From the NCBI GenBank assembly GCA_003255065.1, contig QAOA01005801.1, positions 1,593,540 to 1,657,539 on the forward strand: a DNA stretch of 64,000 nucleotides. Reading direction: 5' to 3'. Below the pieces are notes generated by a model. That model did no database searches. It saw only the letters and a program-made list of their open reading frames with translations, and was not told the DNA's origin. Source of the DNA: Cercis canadensis (taxonomy: Eukaryota; Streptophyta; Magnoliopsida; Fabales; Fabaceae). Below are positions 10,464 to 22,337 of the stretch, in pieces; position 1 is the stretch's first letter, and each line of letters opens with the position of its first letter. The position numbers and the translations under genes were made by a program.

Positions 10464-12447
10464 TCAAAGAGGGAGATGGTGGGCATGGGGAGAATAAGGA
10501 GAATAGGAAGCGGACATGACAAAAGAGGGTTCATTGCTAGCAAAACTGGTTGGAGTGATAGGGCTTCTTGGTGCATAGCCTGATCTCCCTCTATCCCCAC
10601 TTCTCCTTGGCCCTTTCTCTGCCCACTTCAGCTCACCTATCTTCACTGTGCTTGGGTACCTCCAACTGCAGCACCCTACATTCCCTGCTCTTTCTATGTA
10701 CCTGCAATTAATGCACATCCACCAATCAATCCAATTAATCCAAACCAACCAACATTGATTCATTAATTAAAAATTCATCTGCATGCGCACCAAAACATAA
10801 ATAAAACCACACCCCATCACAATTAAAAATTCATATTATGTGTCCTCACCTTCACCTATACATACACTTATTAATTATCACCATTTTCGTCTGCATGGAC
10901 CTTGCTTTCTATGTCCGGCTATAGAATTTAATTATATTATATATTAACATCTGCTCATCACACTGTAAGAAGGACGGCAAACAAAAATCCAAATGCCGTC
11001 TTATACCAGAACAAATATTATTTAAATTCTACTAATGGATTTGATAGTTAATTAATGACATATTGGAGAAGGGCAAAATGAGTTAATTAAGCAGCCAATG
11101 ATCTCTACACACTTCCAATATTGAGGCTTCAACTTGAATTCAACCTAAAATTCAATTATAAATGTATTCTCTTCGGAACACACTTTATTATATTAATCGT
11201 AAGTTATAATGAATTCAACTTGTTGGCTTGCAAGCTAACTATTGGGTATGTCTAACCTGATATATAATAATATAAATATTCCAAAGGCCTGAAATAATTA
11301 ATAAATTAAATTTGATATTTTTCTTTTCAAAACAAACTTGTTTTGAATTTTAAGCCATTTATTAGACTTGATTCCATTAATTGATCTCACTCTTAACAAC
11401 ACTTAAGAAATTAGAATAATCAAATTAAGAAATGCCATGATCTTACACTAGAACTGGATCAAGGTGTTGCTTGTTAATATTGGAGGAAATATGTGTCAAC
11501 TGAGATGCTAAGTAAGAAAATGGTTACCTTTGGCTGAACCTTAACCCAAGACATTCAATGCACTTTCTTCCTTCTGTCATCTCCCCCATGCCCATGTCCA
11601 CACAATTCCTGCAATACACCCTACCACAAACCTGCACGACCCACAAAGATCATTTATTCACTAGTGCATGGAAAAGAACATATCTGCAATGCAACCTATA
11701 GATTGTAGTCGTCGATCACAAACTTGATCATTTTTTTTTTTTGTTTCTATCAAATTTCTATGTATAATAAATTTAACCAATATTTTTTTGTTTTCTTTAA
11801 TAAGTGGACCAATTTAATTAAATTAACGTAGTAATATATATAGATGTACATACCAGGCATCTAGTCCGGAAAATATAGATGTAGTTACTGCAAATGGTGC
11901 AAATGTTAGAGTGAGGAATTCCAGGGCGGCGTCTTCGAGAGGCTCTTTCTCTTTCTGAGAGCTGGGATCCCATATTCATGGCGCTCATATCATCAAATCC
12001 AGTAGTATATCCTGAGTGAGAGTGAGCATGATCTGCAACCGCCCTGAATCGAGGACTTCTCTGTTGTCCAGTTGCATGGCTAAAATGATCATGATCATGA
12101 CCATAGTGTTGTGTATCACCCGTGTTTCTATGCTCAAAATCTCGACGGTGATGGTGATGGTGATTTGATGAGGCCTGCAAGCCTTTGTTGAAATCAAGAC
12201 TTGGTAGTTTGGCTAAAGGAGAAGGAGAAGGTGGATTTGATGATATTGGCTTTGGTGGGTTTTGGTTGCCATTACTACCAAATTCAGAAATGGGTTGTAA
12301 AACCGTAATTGTGGGAATTTTCTTTTCTGATGCATTCACTTGGGCTAGGTCTTGGAAGGTGAGGTTCACTGACTCATCTGGAATACCTTGATACAGTTCT
12401 TCAAGCTCTATTCTTGGCTTTGCAACAGTCTTCCTCATGTCACCCAT
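10464..12447 (-). CDS. Extra-large G-protein-like Cys-rich protein
   Basis: Three exons read leftward: 12447-11854, 11631-11528, 10701-10464; introns (222 and 826 bp) are GT-AG with matching phases, giving 311 aa. The ATG at 12447 (MGDMRKTVAK) is the first in frame. The N-terminus has a conserved acidic block IELEELYQGIPDESVNLTFQDL (12-34), then a Ser/Pro-rich linker, LPSLDFNKGLQ (81-91), a run of five His (96-100), and an Arg-rich RRRRPGIPH. The core is an eight-Cys module, C183, C186, C197, C200, C205, C208, C222, C225 (CX2CX10CX2CX4CX2CX13CX2C), resembling a two-zinc cross-brace finger and the Cys-rich region of plant XLG proteins. It has no Ras-like G-alpha domain. The end has a GNVGCCSWRYPSTVK block and a Ser/Pro-rich tail SYSPYSPHAHHLPL. 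The biochemical role is not established. Intact, likely expressed. Confidence 0.88.
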
Positions 12448-13184
12448 TACAGATTGATCCCTTGTGAATTGTGATGTGATCAAGGTGATGATAGAAGAAG
12501 GCGTTGAAGTGGTAGTGTCAAATGAATCAAGAAATCAAAAAGATGAAATAAAGGCAGCAAGGTACCTTTGAAAATAAAGACGATCATATGAGGCCAAGTT
12601 TACAAGGCCGGTTGGGAATCAATGAATCAACAATACCATACATGAATAATGTTAAATTTAGGGTCTTCTTTCCAGCTGGATATTTCCAAATAAGTCCATC
12701 AGAAAAAACAAAAATAAATAATAACAACAAATTTTTACCGGTGAAATTTATTTGTTTTTTTCAAAATTGCAGATCGATGCTTCCTTGATATATTTCATAG
12801 GAGCATAATGTTGGAAGAAAACTTTACAATATCTAATAATATATTTTTATCCCATCTATAGATGTAGGCTCTATTTTAGAGTTTGAAGTGAGGGGAAAGG
12901 AAAAGAGAGGAGAGGAGAGGAGAGGAAAGAGAGGAAAAGAAAAGGAAAGGAAAGGAAAGGAAAGGAAGAGAAATGGAGGGGTTTTTCTCTTATTTATTTG
13001 GATGACTAAAATGAACAAAAAGAGAAGAAAAGAAAAAAATAAAAATTTATAATTTTATAAATTTATTCTTTATTTATAAAGTAAATATATTTAATATAAG
13101 ATTTAATAATGTTATCTAAATAATGTTTGAAAAAGAATTTGAAGAAATAAATAGAGGTATAATAATAAATTACTATTTGGCAAT
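12448..13184. other. Upstream region of the Cys-rich gene
   Basis: Leader and promoter side of the reverse-strand gene. No unambiguous TATA box was placed; TATATTTC-like DNA lies near 12787. The purine tract at 12889-12977 is annotated separately. No additional gene seen. Confidence 0.45.
12889..12977. repeat. GAGAGG/AAAGG purine tract
   Basis: About 90 bp built from GGAGA and GGAAA units, almost pure purine on the given strand. It sits about 440 bp upstream of the start codon of the reverse-strand gene, for which it is a CT-rich tract; such tracts are common in plant promoters, but function here is unproven. Confidence 0.85.
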
Positions 13185-13442
13185 TTGACCAAAATGATGC
13201 ATTTGGATAAACTATTTACACAAATGGGGCACATTTGAAATTATTTATATAAAATGGGCACTTTTGATTTTTTTATTAATTTTTTGTTCAGACTTAAACA
13301 CGATTTTGTTGGGCTAAAGCGTGTATTAAGAGATCACACTTTTGCCAAAATCATTTACACTTTTGCCAAACTCAGTTACGGTTTACCATAATCAAACACG
13401 CTTTAGCAAATGAATTACGGTTTTTTTTTTTTAAAAAAAAGG

Positions 13443-13594
13443 AGATCACGCTTTGGGTAAAAGGGGAAGATGCTTTAGCTTCTTTGGTGAACATACTTTG
13501 GGTAAAAGCGTGTTCCAATGGAACACGCTTTTACCCAAAGTGTGTTCACCAAAGAAGCCAAACCATCTTCTCTTAAACCCCTAAAGCGTGATCT
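13443..13594. repeat. Near-perfect inverted repeat, ~75-bp arms, 1-nt spacer
   Basis: The left arm 13443-13517 and right arm 13519-13594 are reverse complements with only a few mismatches and one indel, centred on the A at 13518. Words such as CACGCTTTTACCCAAAG and TTCTTTGGTGAACA are shared. The DNA could form a long cruciform, or a long hairpin if transcribed. Confidence 0.9.
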
Positions 13595-14143
13595 TATTTT
13601 TTGTGGCGTAAAGCGTGACCTCTAAAGCATGTTCTATTTAAATACGCTTTTCCTGGTATTACACAACGTGATTTAAAATGCGAGGAAGAACGTTTTGAAA
13701 CTACTAACGCTTTACATGGAAAAGCGTGGAGAACCATTGCTAAAGCGTGAATGAGTCTATAAATACTAGCATCCTGAACAAATTGTCATTGTAAAATTGT
13801 TGGGAAAGCTTAAATTTGGTGCGAGAGGTTATTGCGAATGTTGAAAGTGTTGGGAGAATTTGCAATAAGTCTTAGCTTTTGAAGGTACTTTTATTTCATA
13901 ATCTTCTATTAGATAATTTTTATTGTAATGCATATTTAATGTTAGAGTATTATTAGAAATGAATGTTTTATTAATATTTAGTTATTTACTTCATTGATAA
14001 TTATAGTAAATTGTCCTTAAAAGTGATAATTGTGAATGATTTTTTATGAAAATTTAGTTATTATAAATATGTGATAATATTTATAGACTAATTATGATTC
14101 AAAAAATATTTTAGGAAGAAGATACATATATTAATACATCATA

Positions 14144-16880
14144 ATGGTCGGATATCTTATGGGCCCCAAGGTATAATGTGTGAGGGGGCGATAATATATG
14201 GGTTGAACTTGAAGAAGACATGTGGATTGGATATATTAAAAGTTTATATCCACACTAAGATGAGACTTGAAGCAAATCAAATAGTTGAAAAGATAACTTA
14301 TAGATTCTCAGTTTCAGTTAATCCATTATTTTTTCATGCATTTGAATTAGTATCTGATGGAGATGTTGAGATGATGTTTGAGAGTAATGCTTAACATCCT
14401 ACTTTGGGTCCAATTGAGATATATGTGGACATCACGACAATGAATGTTACTGGAGATGGAGGTCAAGCTGAAGCTATTGAAGTTGGTCCCAGTTCATTTT
14501 CTTGTTCCTATTCTCCTTATAGTCAAGTGGGGATAGAAGTCGAGCCTTGTTATTAACCGAATGTTGGTTCACGTGAATTTCAATGTGGTTCTGCTACTTC
14601 TAGTCAAACAAATATGCAAGAAGAAGACTATGACTATGAAAACAGTGACCCGTGGCTAAGTTCAGATGTTCGTGGTGGTGGCATTGAAGTGCATGAAGTT
14701 GGATATAGCCAATGTGGTGGTGAGCAAGAAAATATTATTTGCGGTAATTCACCGATTGATCCTCTAATTGACAGTAGTGATGATGAGGAATCTAATTGTA
14801 GCTCAGATAGTGAAGAAGGTAGCGGTGATGAGGAAGGGGAAGACTTTCCAGATCTTAATGTGGAGGCACTGAGCCAAAACCCAATAGCTACAAGGGCAGA
14901 ACACGTTGCACCAATACAAGTGATACTAGCACCACACTATAGCTACGTTAATTGGGAAGCAATATAGATAGTTGACGATGTTTAACAAATAACAGGGTAC
15001 AGCCAATGACAGAGAGGGGATGAATTTCAGATTTGGCAGAAGTTCAAAACCAAAAAAGATCTTCAATTAGCTATAAAGCAATACTCTCTTCATGCGAACC
15101 AACATTTTCACGTGAAGGAGTCCAAACCTAACAAATTGAGTTTGATATGTTCAAACAAGAATGTTGGATGTGCATGGAGACTTCAGGCATGCTTACGTAC
15201 TAGGAGAAAAAATTGAGAGATTAGAAAGTATAATGGGCCTCATACTTGCACAAACGTAACTTTAACAAAAGACCATAATAAACTAGATGTTCAGGTGATT
15301 GCAGCAACCATTACTGAAATGGTTAAGAAGAATCCTGATCTGCCTATAAAGCTAGTACAAGAGCGCATAAAAAGCACATACCCATATAAAATATCATACA
15401 GAAAAATGTGACTCGCAAGGGAAAGATTTATCGCTACAGTGTATGGTGATTGGAAACAGAGTTATAATTTATTGCCCAAATGGATGGCTGCACTTCGAAG
15501 ACATGCACCTAAAACTATTGTTGAATGGTGCCTGGATGATCGATGGATGGGAATGCCACCAAATGATCCTACATTGAAGAGATTTAAACGTGTCTTCTGG
15601 GCATTCAAGCCATGCATTGATGCATTTCAGTTCTACAACCTAGTGATCCAAATTGATGGAACTTTTCTATACGGGAAATACAGTGAAACTCTACTCATCG
15701 CCACTACACAAGATGACAGTAGGTCACCATTGCCTTTAGTTTATGTCATTGTGGAAGGCGAGACAAAAGATGCATGGTCATGGTTTTTAACCCTTGTTAG
15801 ACAGCATGTCGTTAAGAACATTCCAAATCTGGCCTTAATTTCAAACCGTCATGTTAGCATCTTATCTGCCATTGAAGACGAACATGTTGGTTGGCGTCCA
15901 CCATTGGCGCATTATTTTTTCTGTTTGTGCCACGTGGTGAGCAATTGGAACAATGCCTTCAAGAATGTTGATGTGAAGCATAATATCTACAGAGCTGGTA
16001 AGAATATTAGTATGTCTAATTAATTGAAAATTATTTAATGCATTTGCCTAGAATGAATATTTTTTAAACGTATGTTACAGATGTTCAGTTTGAGTGTGTG
16101 AAATTCAAAGAATTAATGACAGACATACAAATTGCTTCTCCCAATGAGCGTTCATGGAAGTATATAAGCGATATTGATCCGGAGAAATAGATGCAACAAG
16201 GGGACATTAATGGTAGACGGTATGGCTTAATGACAACCAATCTTGCTGAAAATGTGAATGACACATTGAAAGAGGTTCGCAACATGCCTATCACTGCCCT
16301 TGTGAGAGCCATATATTACAAAATGAACCGTATTTTTATTGATAGGTGAGAAATGGCTCGAACAAGATTAGCGAGTGGGCAAATATGGACAAATGATGCA
16401 GAGAAAAAGATGCGAGACAGCAGCCGTTATTCTTCTTCACGTCGGTTAACATTATTTGATAGAGATGTTGGATCTTTTGAAGTAGATGAGACATTTGACT
16501 TGAGTGGAAGGGCGAGTGGATGGATTTTTTGCCTAAATTTAAGTGAGAGAATGTGTAGCTGTGGTAGGTTTCAAGCACTTCATATTTCTTGCTCGCACGC
16601 GATTGCCACTTGTGCTTCTATTAGAGTATATGCATGGAGTTATGTGGATCCAGTATATTCTATGTGGTAGTTAGTTAATGCGTATGGTGGCCAGTTTAGA
16701 CCAATTGGTGGAGAAGATTCTTAGCCAACGATACAGAGACTGATAGTCATTCCTAACCTTGCAAAGCTACGGGCAAAAGGATGACCGAAGTCAACCCGCA
16801 TACGCAACAAGATGGATTAGGGTGAAGGTTCACGGAGCGCACTAAGATGCAGGCTGTGTCGCATGGAAGGGCATAACTGA
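14144..16880 (+). pseudogene. MULE transposase (MuDR-type), decayed
   Basis: Order of parts: acidic N-terminal region (14144-14970, with an SSDDEES...SGDEEGEDFP stretch), MuDR DNA-binding-like domain (about 15020-15290, FQIWQKFKTKKDLQLAIKQY, then CSNKNVGCAWRLQA), DDE transposase domain (15439 onward), and a SWIM zinc finger CSCGRFQALHISCSH (about 16550-16600). The end carries a CRLCRMEGHN knuckle near 16850-16880. An intron is visible at 15998-16080 (GT-AG). The first catalytic Asp lies in DGTF (codon 15655), but the usual second Asp of the ISDRH block is Asn (AAC at 15844). Stops occur at about 14392, 15214, 15408, 16187 and 16347, among others. The enzyme would cut and paste DNA; this copy is dead. 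Confidence 0.85.
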
Positions 16881-17138
16881 CGTAGCTGTCCAAACAGAAG
16901 ACAAGATCAACCATAAATAGGACTGGCTACGTTAGTATTATCCAAAGAGCTAAATTTCCTTTTATCACTGTTGTATCTCATAGCCTTATTGAGAGTTAAA
17001 GATTGATAATGACAATTGTTCCTCATCTTATATCGTTGTATTATTTTATGTCTTTTTGTTTATCGTTTTTATATGATAGTCACATGAATGTTTATGGCTA
17101 AGTGTTGTTATGATAATGATGGTTAACAGGTTTTCCAA

Positions 17139-17537
17139 ATGGTGTTACAATATACACCCGGTGATATTTTTCGAATGTGTGGGCGTTCGTGGATGTTAGA
17201 TAGTGAATTTTGGTATTCGTTAGACCCAGCATTGAATGATTCTCCCCAAGTACATAGTATAATGTTAATGGAATGGGAACACATGGAAGTTCAGTGTAGG
17301 AATTTACGTGAGTTGACAATGATCCAAAATGTTCACGTCCCAAGATCTTTGGCAATAAACATGCTAAGGCGAAATATGATAGAGTTGCGATCGGCTTTGT
17401 ATAGCATAAGAGAAGAAAATAATCGTATACAAATCAGACTACATCGAAGTGATTGTGAACAGAGTTCAAGAGATGCGCGGACGTGCTGCTATGTGGAATC
17501 ACATGACCCAAGAACTAGAGTGTCTTTTAGATATTGA
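17139..17537 (+). pseudogene. Unrecognised short frame downstream of MULE transposase
   Basis: A 132-codon open frame with no family I recognise. Residues 40-75 look amphipathic (MLMEWEHMEVQCRNLREL) and 85-110 could form a coiled coil (MLRRNMIELRSALYSIREENNRI). It follows the MULE transposase on the same strand and may be a remnant of a second element-encoded protein or of its 3' exon. Confidence 0.35.
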
Positions 17538-18149
17538 CATGTTTGATGAAGAATAATCGCCCCACACCATAAACCCCATTCCCCAAACACGAAACCCCAT
17601 AGTCCACTCCCCAAACACAAACCTAGACCCCAAATACTTAACTATTAACCCTAAAGCATATGACTTAAATTAGTCATTTTATTATTTTTGATAGTTAAAC
17701 TGTTCTTAGTTGTAAATGGAATTAGTTATATATTATGTTGGTGATTTGTTTTTGTAAAACAACAGGGTGACACATCTTGGAAAGGAAGATTGAAACGTGG
17801 ATGATTCAGATATTGTGTTGCGGAAGTGTGTGTTAATTTTTTGATAGGCCCAAATGAGAAATAAAGAAACGACCCTTCATTGATAGTTGAGAGTTGCATT
17901 TTGAGGTGGGGCACATGTGAAGTCACACTAGTATGTCATCAAAATCATCATCATTTCAATTTAGACGTAGTTTTTAATGTTCGACTACATCCCGCCTAAA
18001 TTTGTTTTGAATATTTCACGGGTTACTTGTTGTAAAATCATAGCGCTGTGATTGTACTTATATTAATTTCACATCTAATGGGAAAAACAATCTATTAAAA
18101 TAAAGGTCTACAAAAAAACTACATATTTAATGTACAACAAAAAAATATG
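17538..18149. other. Spacer with CCCCAAAC/TAAACCCC words
   Basis: At 17560-17660 the strand is rich in ACCCC and AAACCCC words, then AT-rich DNA. No gene seen. Confidence 0.4.
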
Positions 18150-18780
18150 CTACGAATGTCCAAGTCTATTGTCGGTGAAGCAAACCCTGGGTTGTTTGTC
18201 ACGCATCCCTCGTCCATGCCCAGGCTGAGAGGTCGAAGGAAGGTCTGGCTGAGGAGGTACATCTACGTCCTTGAAAAGATAATCATATACGTCATCTAAC
18301 CTTAATCTAGCAGGATCAGCCTCCAGATGTCCCCGATCAATATAAGGACTCCCAATGGGTGTAGCCAACGGCTCGACATACATGTCACCCAACACAGCAC
18401 ATGATGACCCAACTGTCAGGTCTAGATCAGGATCTAGATTTACCCTAAGTGCTGATTGGGGAAGACTGACGTTAGTACTGAACATGTTATGCTGGAGTGA
18501 AGGTATTTCCATGCTGTGTGCATCTGGTGATGGATTGGCTTCAACCCCATGAGCAGAGAACGGTCCTTGGACATAGAGCGTAACACCGGGCTCCGTCGTG
18601 ACACCCCTACCATATATGCTAGCACATCCGGTTGCCTACGATGATCTTGTGGATTGTGCCATACCATCCCCTTGAGCCTGACCCATGGGATCACCCTGAG
18701 TCTATCCCATCGACATCCATTGAGTATACTGCATTCCAAAACTAGGACCAACAAACCCATAATAATACAACAACTGGGTG
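18150..18780 (-). pseudogene. C-terminal fragment, possibly a plant-mobile-domain protein
   Basis: Reading leftward from about 18780, an almost continuous frame begins YYYGFVGPSFGMQYTQWMSMG, has a stop after it and another near 18635, then runs through SLPQSALRVNLDPDLDLTVG to a basic end (GHGRGMRDKQPR, stop at 18150). A Gln/Met/Gly-rich middle and this tail resemble C-terminal tails of plant mobile domain proteins, which often travel with MULEs; that is inference from context. The N-terminal part is missing where the Athila fragment starts. Confidence 0.4.
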
Positions 18781-18796
18781 AGACTAGGCTGGAATG

Positions 18797-20790
18797 CAGA
18801 TTTAAAATATCAGAGGCCATGAAACACAAAATGAGTATTGATGATACATGTTTTTATGTTGATACTATTGATTCGTGTGTGTTCTAATGTATGCAGGAAA
18901 TCTTCACAAGAGATGCACTGGAAACATATATCATGCAGGGAGAGGAAGAGACAGATCACGCTGAGATTAGGGAGCATGTGGCACACATGCAAGCCCAGAA
19001 ACCATTGACCAGAGACACATCTCTGGAAAGGATTGAGGGGAACAGAATCAGAATCAAGCCATCCATTGAGGAACCGCCAGAGCTGCAGCTAAAACAACTT
19101 CCAGAGCACTTGGAATATGCTTTCCTAGCGAAAAACTCCAAGTTGCCTGTAATCATTGCAACAAACTTGACAAAGGAGCAAAAAGGGAAGCTTTTAGATG
19201 TGCTTAAAACGTACAAGAAAGCTATAGCATGGAAAATCTCAGCCATGAAAGGAGTCAGCCCTTCATTTTGCTCCCACAAGATTGCATTAGAAGAAAATTG
19301 CAAACCTTTGGTGCAGCTACAGCGAAGGATGAATCCGAACATGAAAGAAGTGATGAAAAAGGAGGTGATCAAACTTCTGGATGCAGGAGTCATTTACCCC
19401 ATCGCTGACAGTTCATGGGTTAGTCCGGTGCAAGTGGTACCAAAGAAGGGGGGCATGACAGTGGTACCCAATGAGAGAAATGAATTAGTGCCAATGAGGA
19501 CGGTCACAGGGTGGAGAGTCTGTATAGACTATCGGAAGTTAAATGATGCCACCGGCAATGATCACTTCCCTTTACCATTCATAGATTAGATTTTGGAGCG
19601 TATGGCAGGTCATGCCTTTTACTGTTTTCTTGATGGCATGTCAAGGTATTTCCAAATACCTATCGCCCTAGAAGACCAGGAGAAGAAAACTTTCACATGT
19701 CCCTACGGTACATTTGCTTATAGGAGAATGCCATTTGGGTTATGTAATGCCCTCGCTACTTTTCAGAGGTGTATGATGGCAATCTTCGATAGATTGGTTG
19801 AGGACACTATGGAGGTGTTTATGGATGACGTCTCTGTCTTTGGCAATTCCTTCGATTTGTGTTTGAATAACTTGGCCAGAGTTCTTGAGAGGTGTGAGGA
19901 GACTAACTTGGTCTTGAATTAGGAGAAGTGCCATTTTATGGTACAAGAAGGAATAGTGCTAGGCCACAAGATTTCTAGTAAGGGTATAGAGGTAGACAAG
20001 GCAAAAGTAGAGACCATTGCTAAATTGCCACCTCCTACCTCTGTTACAGCAATCAGGAGCTTTCTAGGTCATGCTGGTTTTTATAGAAGATTTATCAAGG
20101 ATTTCTCCAAGATAGCTAGACCCCTTACTAGATTGCTCGAAAATGAAGTTCCTTTTGTCTTTGATGAGGATTGCATGCTTGCATTTAGCACCTTAAAGGA
20201 CAAATTGACTACGGCCCCCATTATGATTACACCCGATTGGTCATCACCATTTGAACTAATGTGTGATGCAAGTGATTTTGCAGTGGGAGCAGTTTTGGGG
20301 CAGCACAGGGACAAGCACTTCCAACCCATCTACTATGCAAGCAAGACTTTGATTGATGCTCAGAAGAATTACACTACTACTGAGAAGGAATTGCTTGTAG
20401 TGGTTTTCTCCTTGGACAAATTTCGATCTTATTTGATTTTGTCTAAAGTCATTGTGTATTCTGATCATTCAACATTGAGGTACCTTTTGACCAAAAATGA
20501 TGCTAAACCTCGTCTAATACGCTGGGTTTTGTTATTGCAGGAATTCGACCTAGAAATCCGAGATCGTAAGGGATCCGAGAACCTAGCAGCGGACCATTTG
20601 TCTCGTTTGGAATTCCCAGCTCAAGGGGAGTTAGTGGAAGTGGACTTACACGACACCTTTCCAGACGAACACTTATGCGAGGTTGAATGGAGGGATATCC
20701 CCTGATTTGCTGATTTTGCTAACTATCTTGCAGGTAGGGTTCTTCCAAAGGAATTAACTTATTCTCAGAAGAAGAAATTCTTCTCATGCA
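18797..20790 (+). pseudogene. Athila-type Ty3/gypsy pol fragment: PR end, RT, RNase H
   Basis: Starts abruptly in the protease-RT spacer (FKISEAMKHKMS), then the lead-in LKQLPEHLEYAFL, RT fingers with WVSPVQVVPKKGG and GWRVCIDYRKLNDAT (about 19405-19550), the RT catalytic motif FMDD (about 19820), [16 protein letters not shown], and RNase H ([17 protein letters not shown] near 20250, ADHLSRLEF near 20590). It stops just before the integrase zinc domain at about 20790. All breaks are single-base stops: TAA near 18886, TAG 19587 (Gln position), TAG 19920 (Trp position), TGA 20703 (Trp position). The wording is typical of the Athila/Tat branch. No LTR remains attached. Confidence 0.9.
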
Positions 20791-20885
20791 TCATATTTAA
20801 AACATATAGCAACTGAATAAAAGAGAGAAGGGTAGAGAGATTTAGACCAAAATTTTTATAGTGGTTCAGCTAATAATAAAGCCTA
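20791..20885. other. Short repeat-derived stretch left of the hAT insertion
   Basis: Contains TATAGTGGTTCAGCTAATAATAAAGCC and continues on the far side of the hAT element at 22498 (CTTCCAAGGTTGGGG), showing that the hAT inserted into a pre-existing sequence, probably an older LTR. Confidence 0.5.
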
Positions 20886-21074
20886 CGTCCACTTAAGGGT
20901 GTAAGCTAAACCAACCAAACCGATTAAACCGAGAAAACCGACCGAACCGAACCGAAATCGAACCAAACCGAGAGAACCGGTCCGGTTTTCAGTTTTTATT
21001 TTTGAAAAACCGAACTGTCCGGTTCAGTTCTTAGTTTTAGTAATAAAAAACCAATTAAAAACCGAACCGAACCN

Positions 21075-21124
<50 letters not shown>
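21075..21124. repeat. (AT)25 microsatellite
   Basis: Pure AT dinucleotide run immediately after the undetermined base at 21074, inside the hAT element; true length is uncertain because of the assembly break. Confidence 0.95.
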
Positions 21125-21127
<3 letters not shown>

Positions 21128-22201
21128 ATATTATTATGAACCTTCAAAAATTACATCATTTTGGAAGCTCTGCTGAACCCTAAATCCCTTAGCCTTCCCT
21201 TTCTCCTTCTCCCTCTTGTAACTCACAAGCCTCCTTGACCCCTCTCAACATTTTTGCTTTCTGGTCTAAATGAGTGAATTCATGGTCTCTGCTGGTCTCT
21301 TCTGTGCTCTGGTTCTCCCCTCCTCTCGCAAGTCCCTTTTGGTTCCCTCCGTCTCTGCCTCTCTGCTAAATCAGCGGCAAGCGGCAAACACAAGTCGCAA
21401 CACAAGTCTTGGAGGCAATCGGTGGCCGTGGTCTTTAGTTTTTCAACCATTATGGTCTTCAGTCTTCACTCTCTGATGCAAGCCCCAAAATTTTTCTCCA
21501 ACCATTCACAAGTCGTAACAATAGGAGAGCAAATTAGGACTCTTGACAGAAAGGATAAACGCAAGAAATCCTAATTTCTTTCTCGATCTGCTCCATTTTC
21601 TCCTTGCTTCAGTCTCTGTTTCTATTTCTCTTGTTGTAGCTCTGTCTCCATCTCTCTATATTGTTCTCTTCCCCCCTACTTAGGCCTCTGTATCGTTCTT
21701 TGTTTCTATTTCTCTTGCATTTTTTTTTTATTTTTTTTATTTTGAATTTATGATATTTGTAGGAATGTGCAGGTGGTGGTGCTGGTTTGTCTCCACGCCA
21801 TTTTAGGAAGGAGAATCAAATTATGTGTCTTTTTTTCTTTTGCTATGGACCATTTTAGCATTTACAATCATAGAACTTGTAAGACTTGGCCCAACTAAGT
21901 TGGGCTCTATATCAAATATCACTACCTATTGCATTGGAAATTAAGTTACTACTCATTTCACCAAATTTATATGGAGCCAACTGCCAATATTTGAATGTAT
22001 GTTTGAGGGAAGTTTGGTGCAAGCAAGACATAAATAGGTACACGTATAAATAGACGCCTCACAAAAAGATATGGGTTTATATGTTGTAAATTCTGCCACA
22101 TGCATTTAGCTGGAATTATAAAAAAAAAAAAATGGATCTTAGATTCATTTGACAACTTGGTGTTATACGAGCTTGATGTTTCTTTTTAACCTCTGGAGGT
22201 T

Positions 22202-22337
22202 TGGAAAGTAAAGGGCAGCTTATTCCATCTCGTGCAAGAAACTCAAGAACATACAAAGGCTGTTACAAGCTTGGTAATTTCAGAATCTGGTGATAGACTA
22301 TATAGTGATTCACTTGATCGAATAGCAAAGGTAATGT
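22202..22337 (+). pseudogene. Captured WD40-repeat exon fragment inside the hAT element
   Basis: An open stretch of about 45 codons reads WKVKGSLFHLVQETQEHTKA then VTSLVISESGDRLYSDSLDR. This has the spacing of a WD40 blade (H-x-KAVTSL...GD-LYS-SLDR), beginning after the WK of the previous blade. It resembles the WD40 region of plant LIN-type E3 ligases as I recall it. The two normally Gly/Thr positions of SGSLDRT are Asp and Ile, and a splice-like AAGGTAATG follows at 22330. It is surrounded by intron- and UTR-like DNA, and is too short to act as a gene. Confidence 0.6.

Larger units (their letters stand above)
13190..17560 (+). mobile_element. MULE (Mutator-like) element, decayed, limits uncertain
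   Basis: A MuDR-type transposase remnant preceded by a 600-bp noncoding region rich in AAAGCGTG/CACGCTTT words. The left part (AATTTGACCAAAATG... near 13180 and AAATGGGCAC near 13250) looks like a MULE terminal region, but no matching right terminus or 9-bp target duplication was found, so the limits are approximate. Confidence 0.55.

Noticed and set aside
12448..12483. N-terminal extension of the Cys-rich protein
   Set aside because: It would start at TTG (12483); the first ATG in frame is at 12447.
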